Source of the DNA: Luteibacter sp. OK325
Lineage (GTDB): Bacteria > Pseudomonadota > Gammaproteobacteria > Xanthomonadales > Rhodanobacteraceae
Direction: 5' to 3'
Length of the DNA: 64,000 bases
Assembly: GCF_003050935.1 (NCBI RefSeq)
Contig: NZ_QAOX01000006.1
Location: 124,001-188,000, forward strand
Position numbers and translations under genes: made by a program. Below, piece after piece: positions 33,350 to 42,725 of this stretch. The number at the start of each line of letters is the position of its first letter. The stretch's first letter is position 1. Below the pieces are notes generated by a model. That model saw nothing but the letters and a program-made list of their open reading frames with translations, was not told where the DNA came from and did no database searches.

Positions 33350-36300
33350 ATGACGACCGAAGACGCCGCCCCAGCGGAGCCCATCGCGGAGAGCGAACGC
33401 AACGCACTGGCTGGACGCCGCGCCGCTGCTCGTATCGACCCCGCCGCGCCGCGCATAGGGCTCGCCTTGTCCGGCGGCGGCATTCGTAGTGCCACGTTCT
33501 GCCTTGGCGTACTTCGCGCCCTCGCCCGCAACAAGGTGCTGCATCGCTTCGATTACCTCTCCACCGTGTCGGGCGGCGGCTATATCGGCTCGGCCTTCGG
33601 ACGGCTGTTCCACGAAGGCTCCGAGGGCGATCCCACAGCCGTAGAAGCGGGAATCGCCAACGACGGCTCACTGTTTCTCTGGTGGCTACGCAACAACGGT
33701 CGCTTCCTTGCGCCCGCGGGTGCTGCGGACCTGGTTCAGGCGCTGGCCAGCCAGCTACGCGGCTTTCTCGCCACCCAGGTGGAAACCGCGGTCCTGATCA
33801 TGCTGTTCGCCTGTGCAATCACCCTGCCGCACCTCGCTTATTCGTTCGCCTATGCGGTCAGCGACGGTTTGCCCGTCTCCATGAGCCTCTGGTGGTACTG
33901 GGTGTTGCCCCTTCCTGCCGCGGGCGCGGTGACCATGTGCTATGCGTACTGGTTTCTCGGTAAGGAGACCGGCGGAGGCCTCGCCACGGCGATGCTCGCG
34001 ACGGTCGTCGGCGTCTATCTCGCCGTGCAGGCCCATGCGACTCAACTCGCCTTCGATGGCGTTCTGCTATCGCTCGGCGCCATCGGCATGCTGCCCTCGC
34101 CCGTCGCCTGGATCTGTGCTCGCGTCAGTGGGCTTCGGCGCTCCGAGGAAACCAACCGCGTCCGCTATACCAAGGCACTGGCGTGGTGCCTGAAGGCCAT
34201 GGCGGTGGTCTTCGCCTTTGGCGTACTCGATATGCTCAGCTGGACCACGCGCCTGTGGCTGCAGCAGCTCGGCGGCGACCTCGCCAGTGGTCATGTCGCC
34301 ACGGGTGTCGGCATCACCACGGTGCTGATCGGCATTGCGCGTTTCATCCTGCCGATGCTGCAGACCGGCAGCAAGAACGGTATCGCGAAGCTGCCGTGGG
34401 GCATGCTGGCCAACATCCTCGGCCTGATCCTGGTCATGGCCCTGGCGCTGTTCTGGATGACCATTTTCCAGACCGTCATCTTCCCGAACGCCGGTGACGA
34501 CCTTGAGGGACTCCTGCACAATGCCTACGCGCGCTGGGGCACGGTGGCCGCGATCAGCCTTGTCTACGTACTGCTCAACGGCCGGGCGCTGCAGCAGCTC
34601 AACCGCTCCTCGCTGCATTTCTACTATCGGTCCCGCATTGCGCGTGCCTATGTGTCGGTGGGCAACATCAAGGGATCCGCCACGACGTGCCCGCGCTTCC
34701 CCGATAGCCCTATGGTGGCGAACACGCGCACGCTCACCGAGGGAACGGCGAAGGTCACCTCACTCATGGACGGTGACGACACGCCCATGACGAACTACAC
34801 ACCGCACCGCTTCGGCGGGCCGATCCACCTCGTGAACTGTTGCATCAACCAGACCGTCGACGATCGCACGGGCACCTATAACGCGGATCGCAAAGGCATC
34901 AGCCTTACCGTCAGTTCGCTCGGCGTCGAAACCGGGACGCATGCCGTCGAGCCTCAATCGAACACCTTGCTGAGGTCGACGACGGTCGCCGAATGGATTG
35001 CGATCTCCGGCGCTGCCCTGGGTTCGGGCATGGGCTCGCTGACCCGGCCCGGGACCGCGGCGATGGCCTTCCTCAGCGGCCTGCGCCTGGGCTATTGGCA
35101 AGACAACCTGACCGTTGGCTACGTGAAAAAGCGCGGCCTCGTGCGCAAGTACTTCGCGATGCTGCGCGAGATGTTCGCCCGTTTTCCGGGCCTTGGCAGC
35201 CCTGACTGGTATTTGTCCGACGGTGGGCACTTCGACAACACGGGCGTCTACGCGCTGCTGAAACGGGAACTGTCGCTGATCGTGCTCGCCGACTGCGGTG
35301 CCGACCCGGACTATCGCTTCGCCGATGTCGAGAACCTGGTGCGCAAGGCGCGCATCGATTACGACGCGACCATTTCGTTCGTCGACCCTGCCGGTCTCGC
35401 CGCCCTGGCCGGGCCGCTGGCGACCCTGTTCGGCACGCCCGATTCGATTTCGAACGGGCCGGGCGAGGCGCACCTGCTGCTGGCGCGAATCGCGTACGCG
35501 AGTGGCGGCCACGGCACGCTGCTCATCGTGAAGCCGCGCACCACCATTGACATGCCGCTGGACGTCGCGGGATACGCGGACCGCGAGGAAACGTTTCCCC
35601 AGCAGAGCACGAGCAACCAGTTCTTCAGCGAAGAACAGTGGGAAAGCTATTGCGAGCTCGGCACGATCCTCGGTGCGCCGATCGATCCGTCCCTGCTCAA
35701 CCACCTGCCTTCATGGGCGTGGAGCGCACCGGTGATCGGTGCCAATTCGGCGTTGCTGTCGCCGACGACCACGCCGCTGACGCGTACGCAGCGCATCGCC
35801 ACCACGGTCGGCACATCCATCGGTATCGGCGCCCTCCTGACCGCCGTGCTCGCCGGCTGGCAGGCCTGGGACGCGCACAAGCAGCAAATGGTCGAAGTCC
35901 GCGCAGCCGGCATCGCGCAGGCAAAGGAAGTCAACGACCAGGTGAAGAAGGTGCTCGACGATCTCGATGCCGCCGAGCAGCAGTACTCGGCGTTCACGCC
36001 GAAGCTGGACGTGACGCTCAACGGGCTCATGCTCGAGATTGCCAATGTACCGCTGAGCGACGAACAGACGGCCAGCCTCCAGGACGTCGCCAACCTGCTA
36101 TCGCCCATCTGCAACCGCACACCGGATGGCAACCTGCAGGACCAGTGCACGAAGGACCTGACGCGCTTTGCGGGAAGTAGCGTGGCTCCTGGCAGCTTCT
36201 GGGATGTCTCGATGAAGAATTACATGGGCTGGCGGGATCCGCAGGCCGTGGCCTTCGTCTCGGCAAGGACGCATGCCGAGACCACCAACGACATGGATCC

Positions 36301-36886
36301 AGGCGGGTCGGTGAACACCGGTGCAGGGCCCTCCCCCGCCCCTGCCGCAGTGAGCCCCCCGCCGCCACCGCCTGCATCCGTCGCCGTCGCCACGATTACG
36401 CCGGCATTGCCAGATGAGATGGGACCGCCTCCCGCGCCGCCACCGCCGATGCCTTCAAGGGCGGCGGCCGCGAAACCCGTGTCCCTTCCGGTCGATGTGA
36501 CTCAGTTGCACAAGACGGCACTCGACGCCTGCAGCCAGAACGGCCAGTCCTTCATGCTCTACACGCAGATCTACGACGAAGCGCAGCGTGCCGACGTGTT
36601 GAAGAGCCTGACGCCCGTCCGCGAGCTGGGTATCAACGTGCCCGGCATCGAGAATGTCACCCAGACCGCCAAACGCAACGGACGCCATGCACCGTTCGAG
36701 TGGAAGACGCCTACCGTGCTCTACGCACCCGACGGCAAGGCCTGCGCCACCGCCCTGGTCAACTGGGCAAACGCAGCCATTCCCGCACTGGCACGTGCGC
36801 CAGCGCGGGCGATCGCCATGCCCCCGGGTGTGGGTACGGCCAACACGCTCGAACTGTGGATTCCGCGACCAAGGGCAAAGAACTAG
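33350..36886 (+). CDS. Very large patatin-like phospholipase with an inserted membrane domain
   Basis: A 1178-residue protein from the ATG at 33350 (an upstream TTG is less likely). Patatin motifs are split: oxyanion loop GLALSGGGIRSATFCLG and nucleophile Ser (about residue 74) in STVSGGGYIGS at the N-terminus, then the catalytic Asp (about 624) in LSDGGHFDNTG. Between them, about 144-410 holds roughly seven hydrophobic helices. A further helix (about 818-840, IGIGALLTAVLAGW) precedes a charged helical segment, a Pro-rich linker (about 988-1040) and a compact C-terminal domain (QIYDEAQRADVLKSL, ending LELWIP). Likely a membrane phospholipase or acyl hydrolase; no known system partner adjoins it. 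Confidence 0.85.
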   Translation: MTTEDAAPAEPIAESERNALAGRRAAARIDPAAPRIGLALSGGGIRSATFCLGVLRALARNKVLHRFDYLSTVSGGGYIGSAFGRLFHEGSEGDPTAVEAGIANDGSLFLWWLRNNGRFLAPAGAADLVQALASQLRGFLATQVETAVLIMLFACAITLPHLAYSFAYAVSDGLPVSMSLWWYWVLPLPAAGAVTMCYAYWFLGKETGGGLATAMLATVVGVYLAVQAHATQLAFDGVLLSLGAIGMLPSPVAWICARVSGLRRSEETNRVRYTKALAWCLKAMAVVFAFGVLDMLSWTTRLWLQQLGGDLASGHVATGVGITTVLIGIARFILPMLQTGSKNGIAKLPWGMLANILGLILVMALALFWMTIFQTVIFPNAGDDLEGLLHNAYARWGTVAAISLVYVLLNGRALQQLNRSSLHFYYRSRIARAYVSVGNIKGSATTCPRFPDSPMVANTRTLTEGTAKVTSLMDGDDTPMTNYTPHRFGGPIHLVNCCINQTVDDRTGTYNADRKGISLTVSSLGVETGTHAVEPQSNTLLRSTTVAEWIAISGAALGSGMGSLTRPGTAAMAFLSGLRLGYWQDNLTVGYVKKRGLVRKYFAMLREMFARFPGLGSPDWYLSDGGHFDNTGVYALLKRELSLIVLADCGADPDYRFADVENLVRKARIDYDATISFVDPAGLAALAGPLATLFGTPDSISNGPGEAHLLLARIAYASGGHGTLLIVKPRTTIDMPLDVAGYADREETFPQQSTSNQFFSEEQWESYCELGTILGAPIDPSLLNHLPSWAWSAPVIGANSALLSPTTTPLTRTQRIATTVGTSIGIGALLTAVLAGWQAWDAHKQQMVEVRAAGIAQAKEVNDQVKKVLDDLDAAEQQYSAFTPKLDVTLNGLMLEIANVPLSDEQTASLQDVANLLSPICNRTPDGNLQDQCTKDLTRFAGSSVAPGSFWDVSMKNYMGWRDPQAVAFVSARTHAETTNDMDPGGSVNTGAGPSPAPAAVSPPPPPPASVAVATITPALPDEMGPPPAPPPPMPSRAAAAKPVSLPVDVTQLHKTALDACSQNGQSFMLYTQIYDEAQRADVLKSLTPVRELGINVPGIENVTQTAKRNGRHAPFEWKTPTVLYAPDGKACATALVNWANAAIPALARAPARAIAMPPGVGTANTLELWIPRPRAKN

Positions 36887-36898
36887 ACGCTATGCCGA

Positions 36899-38296
36899 TC
36901 AGCCACCACCGCCACCGCCACCGTGGATGCCGCCCTTGGTCAGGGCGGCAGGATCGAGCAGCTTGGCCAGCTCGGCCTTCGACAGGCCGGTGGTTTCGAG
37001 TGCGACCTCCATGATCGGGCGCTTTTCCTTGTAAGCCTGCTTGGCCGTGGCGGCGCCCTTCTCGTAGCCGATGACCGGATTGAGTGCGGTCACGAGGATG
37101 GGGTTCTTGTCGAGCGCCTCGCGGATGTGTTCTTCGTTGACCTTGAAGCCGGCGATGGCCTTGTCGGCGAGCAGCACGCTCACGTTGGCGAGGATCTCGA
37201 TCGACTGCAGCAGGTTGTACGCGATCACCGGCAGCATGACGTTGAGCTGGAAGTTACCCGACAGACCGCCGATCGCGATCGTCGCGTCATTACCGATGAC
37301 CTGGGCGGCGACCATCGCGGCGGCTTCCGGAATGACCGGATTCACCTTGCCCGGCATGATCGACGAGCCCGGCTGCAGTGCAGGCAGTTCGATCTCACCC
37401 AGACCTGCCAGCGGGCCGGAATTCATCCAGCGCAGGTCATTGGCGATTTTCATCACGGCTACCGCGAGCGCACGAAGCTGGCCAGAAAGTTCGACCGGGG
37501 CGTCCTGGGCGGCCATGCCCGCGAAATAGTTCTCGGAGGACTCGAACTTCACGCCGGTGAGCTTCGACAGCTCGACGGCAACGGCCGGACCGAACTTCGG
37601 GTCGGCGTTGATGCCAGTGCCCACGGCGCTACCCCCTTGCGGCAGGCGACGGGTGCGCTTGAGGGTATCGGTGATGCGTTCCGAGGCGTCGGCAATCTGC
37701 GCCGACCAGCCGGAGAGTTCCTGGCCGAAGGTGATCGGCATCGCGTCCATCAGGTGGGTGCGGCCAGTCTTGACCACCTTCTTCAGTTCTTTGGCGCGTG
37801 TGTCGATCGTCTTGCGCAGGTGCTTGAGCGCCGGCAGCAACTTCTCGGTCGTCGCCAGCGTGGCGCTGACCAGGATCGCCGTGGGGATGACGTCGTTGGA
37901 GCTCTGGCCCGCATTGACATGATCGTTCGGGTGCACGGTCGCGCCGGCGGCCGCGGCCAGGTGCGCAATCACCTCATTGGCATTCATGTTGGAGCTCGTA
38001 CCCGAACCGGTCTGGAAGACATCGATCGGGAAGTGCTCGTCGACGCCACCGGCGGCCACCTGCTCGGCGGCGGTCCGGATGGCCTTGGCCGAGACCTTGT
38101 CGAGGTGCCCGAGCTTGACGTTCGCCTCCGCTGCCGCCGACTTGATCAGGCCCAGCGCTCGGATGAACTCGCGTGGCATGGTCAAACCCGACACCGGGAA
38201 GTTATCCACCGCCCGCTGGGTCTGGGCGCCATACAGGGCTTTAGCGGGTACCTTCAACTCGCCCATGCTGTCGCGTTCGGTGCGGAACTTGCTCAT
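36899..38296 (-). CDS. fumC: Class II fumarate hydratase
   Basis: Fumarase C, interconverting fumarate and malate in the TCA cycle. The superfamily signature GSSIMPGKVNPVIPE (about 318) is intact, as are SGSGTSSNMNANEVIA (about 97-112), GRTHLMDAMPITFGQE with its catalytic His, and the active Ser loop. Length 465 fits homotetrameric FumC. The C-terminus is extended by a glycine run: GGIHGGGGGGG directly before the stop. It is divergent from purB across a 240-bp gap that holds a repeat pair, and ends 12 bp from the patatin gene stop. Confidence 0.96.
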   Translation of the reverse strand: MSKFRTERDSMGELKVPAKALYGAQTQRAVDNFPVSGLTMPREFIRALGLIKSAAAEANVKLGHLDKVSAKAIRTAAEQVAAGGVDEHFPIDVFQTGSGTSSNMNANEVIAHLAAAAGATVHPNDHVNAGQSSNDVIPTAILVSATLATTEKLLPALKHLRKTIDTRAKELKKVVKTGRTHLMDAMPITFGQELSGWSAQIADASERITDTLKRTRRLPQGGSAVGTGINADPKFGPAVAVELSKLTGVKFESSENYFAGMAAQDAPVELSGQLRALAVAVMKIANDLRWMNSGPLAGLGEIELPALQPGSSIMPGKVNPVIPEAAAMVAAQVIGNDATIAIGGLSGNFQLNVMLPVIAYNLLQSIEILANVSVLLADKAIAGFKVNEEHIREALDKNPILVTALNPVIGYEKGAATAKQAYKEKRPIMEVALETTGLSKAELAKLLDPAALTKGGIHGGGGGGG

Positions 38297-38374
38297 GCGG
38301 GGATGCCTCGGTGGGAGATTCCCCTACAGTAAGGCCCCCTGATGCATTTTTGAACGTGCCGGCCCCCTATTCCC

Positions 38375-38471
38375 TGTGGGAGCCCTTGTGGGAGCCGCTT
38401 CAGCGGCGATCCCGCGGCAGCGGGGGGCAACCTGCGGCAAGCACCCATCGCCGGCATAGCCGGCTCCCACA
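38375..38471. repeat. Paired short palindromic repeat upstream of purB
   Basis: A partial copy (TGTGGGAGCCCT) leads directly into a full GCTTCAGC-type copy (TGTGGGAGCCGCTTCAGCGG), with a far inverted copy of the GGCTATGCC type (CCGGCATAGCCGGCTCCCAC). It looks like an interrupted duplication of the left arm. It lies between divergent fumC and purB. Confidence 0.85.
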
Positions 38472-38500
38472 GAAAGCCTCACGCCCGTCTCGCGGTATAA

Positions 38501-39904
<1,404 letters not shown>

Positions 39905-39992
39905 TAGCGCGACGGCAATACTCGCAAAAAAAGGCGCCGCCGTTTGAGTGAGCGGTTGAGGCGCAGAGCCTTCGGTGACGTAGCGACGCAGA

Positions 39993-40127
39993 GCCTTCGG
40001 TGCCCACCCTCGCTGCTCAGACAGTCCTCCGCGTTCGGTCCGGAAGGCCGCTTCGCGGCCCATGTACCTATTTGGCCTGCGGCCGCTCACTTGTGCGGAA
40101 CTCGCCTCGAGGGTGGGCACCGAAGAC
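39993..40127 (+). mobile_element. MITE-like element, copy A
   Basis: 135 bp bounded by 20-bp terminal inverted repeats matching at 19 positions: GCCTTCGGTGCCCACCCTCG at the left and its inverse at 40108-40127. Inside is AGGCCGCTTCGCGGCC, a small hairpin, then CATGTACCTATTTGGCCTGC. No coding capacity. Copy B is about 90% alike in the opposite orientation, so the two form a long inverted repeat. The shape is that of a non-autonomous transposable element or a large REP-type unit. Confidence 0.7.
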
Positions 40128-40313
40128 TCTCCCGAGCCCTGAGGTTCGCGTGGGTCGAGCCAAAGCGCGTGGCAGCATCGTCAGCCAGCACGCCGGCACA
40201 GGCGCGACGGACATGATCGGCAACTGCGTACCAGCAACCGCTTCCGCATCGCCCTGGTGTTGCGGGAGCGGCCACGCAACGGCTCTCCTCCCACTCCACC
40301 GTATCGTTGTGAG

Positions 40314-40451
40314 AGACCTTGGTGTCCACCCTCGAGGCGAGTTCCGCACAAGTGGAGCGGCCGTAGGCCAAATAGATACATGGGCCGCGAAGCGGCCTTC
40401 CACACCGAACGCGGAGGACTGTCTGAGCAGCGAGGGTGGGCATCAAGGTCT
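40314..40451 (-). mobile_element. MITE-like element, copy B (inverted)
   Basis: 138 bp whose reverse complement matches copy A nearly throughout: ends AGACCTTGGTGTCCACCCTCG-like and its inverse, with 19 of 21 end positions paired. The inner hairpin GGGCCGCGAAGCGGCC and CAAATAGATACATG block correspond to copy A. Slightly more diverged terminal repeats suggest it is older than or independently mutated from copy A. Confidence 0.7.
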
Positions 40452-40593
40452 CCCCCGCGATGCGCCCAAGTGCACAGAGCGATGGCGGAGCCGAGCCCCG
40501 CGAGGCCGAAGGCGAGCCATGTGCGAGGTGCGAGGTGCGAGGTGCGAAAGAGTGCCCGCGCCCCGACAATCCACAATGAACCAAAATCAGGCA

Positions 40594-40767
40594 TCAGTGA
40601 TGGTCGTGATATTCACAACCATCGTCATGATGGTCACGGTCGTCGCAATGATGATTGGGACCATTGTTGTAGCGGTCCGGTCCACCATCGCGGTGATCGC
40701 GGATGATGCAACCGCTGAGTGAGGCAACGAACGAAAGAAGCATCGCGATGAAAAGCAGGCGTTTCAT
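40594..40767 (-). CDS. Tiny His/Asp-rich lipoprotein, 57 aa
   Basis: An ATG at 40767 with GGAG 6-8 bp upstream opens 57 codons. The signal MKRLLFIAMLLSFVASLSGC has the lipobox LSGC, with Cys20 as the lipidation site. The 37-residue mature part is packed with His and Asp: DRDHHDDGCEYHDHH ends the protein, 8 His and about 10 Asp in all, plus two Cys. Such composition suggests binding of Ni, Zn, Cu or Co at the cell envelope. No long antisense gene explains the frame. Not recognised as a named family. Confidence 0.75.
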   Translation of the reverse strand: MKRLLFIAMLLSFVASLSGCIIRDHRDGGPDRYNNGPNHHCDDRDHHDDGCEYHDHH

Positions 40768-40899
40768 AGGTCACTCCGGGGATAGCGACGGCGAATTGCG
40801 TGGTTGCAACGTACGCGCAGCCGGATCAATGAGTGATGAATCTCTGCCCGCCCCAAGGGTCAACCCGGTCGCGGCCCCAACGCAGCTACAATGCCGCCC

Positions 40900-42102
40900 A
40901 TGGCCATCCAGACCCCCACCCGCAAGACCCTCCCGATCGAAGTGCGCGGCAGCGCCAGCCAGCCGCTCGGCATGAGCGCGTCGCAGTTCCTGCGCGACTA
41001 CTGGCAGAAGCGTCCGCTGCTCATCCGCAATGCCTTCCCGGACTTCCAGCCGCCGATCCAGCCCAACGACCTCGCCGGCCTCGCCTGCGAAGAGGGCGTG
41101 CTCGCGCGCCTCATCATCCATGACGAGAAACGCGATCGCTGGACCGTCAAGAGCGGCCCGTTCGAGGAAGCCGAATTCGGCAAGACGCCCAAGCGAGACT
41201 GGACCCTGCTGGTGCAGGACGTCGACAAGTGGGACACCGATGTCGCCGGCCTGCTCGGCCACTTTTCCTTCCTGCCGAGCTGGCGCGTGGACGACGTGAT
41301 GATCTCCTATGCCGAGGACGGCGGCGGCGTCGGCGCGCATGTCGACCAGTACGACGTCTTCCTGCTCCAGGGCATCGGCCAGCGCCACTGGGCGATCAGC
41401 GACGACCCGGACGCCCCGCTGGACTTCCGCACCGACGTCGAACTGAAGCAGCTCAAGGAGTTCCTGCCCACTCACGAGTGGCTGCTCGAACCCGGCGACA
41501 TGCTTTACCTGCCGCCCGGCGTGCCGCATGACGGCATTGCCCTCGGCGACTGCATGACCCTGTCGGTCGGCATGCGAGCGCCGTCGCAGGCGGAACTCAC
41601 CGGCGACCTCGCGGATTTCCTCGCCGAGCGTATGCCCGACGAACTTCGCTACACCGATGCCGACCTCGTTCCCGCCAAGCGCGTGGGTGAAATCGACACC
41701 GCCGCATTGAACCGGCTGCGCCAGGCGCTGCCGTTCGCTGCGGCGCTCGACCGCGACCTGCTGGGCGACTGGTTCGGTCGCTTCATCACCCGCTATCGCA
41801 ACGCCCAGGTGCCGGCCGCACCGCCGAAAGCCAGCACCGCCGCGGCACTCGACAAGGCGCTCGACGCCGGTGCCGCCCTGGTCCGCCACCCCTTCGCCCG
41901 CCTGGCCTGGGTACGCGGCAAGAAGGACGCGACGCTCTACGTGAGCGGCCATGCCTACCCCTGCCCCGTCGACCTGGCCGAACGGCTCTCGGCGGAGCGC
42001 GAGTTCCGGCTCGACGGCGCGGTGAACGCCGCCGGCCGCGAGGTCCTGCTGGCTCTGGTCAACGAGGGCCAGCTGGTGGTCCGTAAGGGTCGCCGCCGGT
42101 GA
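40900..42102 (+). CDS. JmjC/cupin-type ribosomal-protein oxygenase (RoxA/YcfD-like)
   Basis: A 2-oxoglutarate/Fe(II) oxygenase of 400 residues. The JmjC core has the iron facial triad H147-x-D149 (GAHVDQYDVFLLQ) and H210 (YLPPGVPHDG); LLIRNAFPDF (about 40-49) and SYAEDGGGVGAHVDQYD are family hallmarks. The C-terminal winged-helix region (about 290-400) is as in YcfD, which hydroxylates an Arg of ribosomal protein L16. The ATG at 40900 is chosen because the family start (PIEVRG..) follows soon after. A 164-residue gene overlaps its stop (GTGA). Confidence 0.9.
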   Translation: MAIQTPTRKTLPIEVRGSASQPLGMSASQFLRDYWQKRPLLIRNAFPDFQPPIQPNDLAGLACEEGVLARLIIHDEKRDRWTVKSGPFEEAEFGKTPKRDWTLLVQDVDKWDTDVAGLLGHFSFLPSWRVDDVMISYAEDGGGVGAHVDQYDVFLLQGIGQRHWAISDDPDAPLDFRTDVELKQLKEFLPTHEWLLEPGDMLYLPPGVPHDGIALGDCMTLSVGMRAPSQAELTGDLADFLAERMPDELRYTDADLVPAKRVGEIDTAALNRLRQALPFAAALDRDLLGDWFGRFITRYRNAQVPAAPPKASTAAALDKALDAGAALVRHPFARLAWVRGKKDATLYVSGHAYPCPVDLAERLSAEREFRLDGAVNAAGREVLLALVNEGQLVVRKGRRR

Positions 42103-42593
42103 CCGAAAAAGCGGACACGGTGCTGACCGTCGAGGACCGGGCCGGCCTCGAGGTGGCCCATGTTCGCCTGCTGTCCCAGGCCCGCTACCGCGCTGCGATA
42201 TATCTGCCGCGCATGGAGATCGGGATCTTCGACAGTGAGGGGATCCTCACCGAACTGCGCCGGCTCGCCACCAGCGGACGGCCGGCCCAGATCCGCATCC
42301 TTACCCACGACGTCGAGCAGGCCCACCGCGAGGGGCACCGGCTGATCGCCCTCGCCCAGCGCCTGCCCACGGCCGTCTCCATCCGTATGCCCGTGGACGA
42401 ATCGCACCTTGGCTATGCCTCGGCGTTCATCTGCGATACCACCGCTGGCTACCTGTTAAGGCCCGTGGCCAGCCGTTACGAGGCACGGGGCGATCTGGAC
42501 GCCCCGGGTGAGACCTCTCGCCTCATGGCGTATTTCGACGAAGTCTGGGAGCGGGCCGAGCCGGCCTGGCAGATAAGACCACTCGGGATCTGA
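42099..42593 (+). CDS. DUF7931-type protein (PLD-like fold)
   Basis: A 164-residue protein starting with GTG, overlapping the oxygenase gene by 4 bp, so translation is coupled. It begins MTEKADTVLTVEDRAGLEVA and contains the family stretches RYRAAIYLPRMEIGIFDSEG and RILTHDVEQAHREGH, then DESHLGYASAFICDTTAGYLLRP. The alternating strand/helix pattern with His and Asp resembles a phospholipase-D-like half, but no HxK motif is seen. Often adjacent to RoxA or GNAT genes in related genomes, as far as I recall. Function unknown. Confidence 0.75.
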   Translation: MTEKADTVLTVEDRAGLEVAHVRLLSQARYRAAIYLPRMEIGIFDSEGILTELRRLATSGRPAQIRILTHDVEQAHREGHRLIALAQRLPTAVSIRMPVDESHLGYASAFICDTTAGYLLRPVASRYEARGDLDAPGETSRLMAYFDEVWERAEPAWQIRPLGI

Positions 42594-42725
42594 AAGGCAT
42601 ACGAAACGTGAATCCGGGTTGGCGCGGCGCAACACCACGGAGCTATACTTAACGGATTCTTATGCCGCGGCGCGTCCCCACGAGTCCAGCGGCAGCCCGT
42701 CCTTTTCGTGTGTGCCGGTGGTGAC

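Larger units (their letters stand above)
39905..40593. other. Gene-free gap with two MITE-like elements
   Basis: 689 bp after purB with no convincing gene. It holds a direct duplication of CGCAGAGCCTTCGGTG (39962 and 39987, two copies 25 bp apart) leading into the first of two oppositely oriented 135-138-bp elements (39993-40127, 40314-40451). Between these lies about 185 bp of unassigned sequence, and after them there is a triple short repeat, GTGCGAGGTGCGAG, near 40520. Long frames that span it are antisense-free but lack codon character. Confidence 0.7.

Noticed and set aside
40000-40722. Long plus-strand open frame (240 codons) across the repeat-rich gap
   Set aside because: It crosses both MITE-like elements and has no codon bias or domain. 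On the other strand a lipoprotein gene with a ribosome-binding site and lipobox explains the 40594-40767 part better.
42594-42725. tRNA or small RNA before sucA
   Set aside because: No cloverleaf or conserved T-loop motif could be traced, and the stretch only leads to the sucA start.
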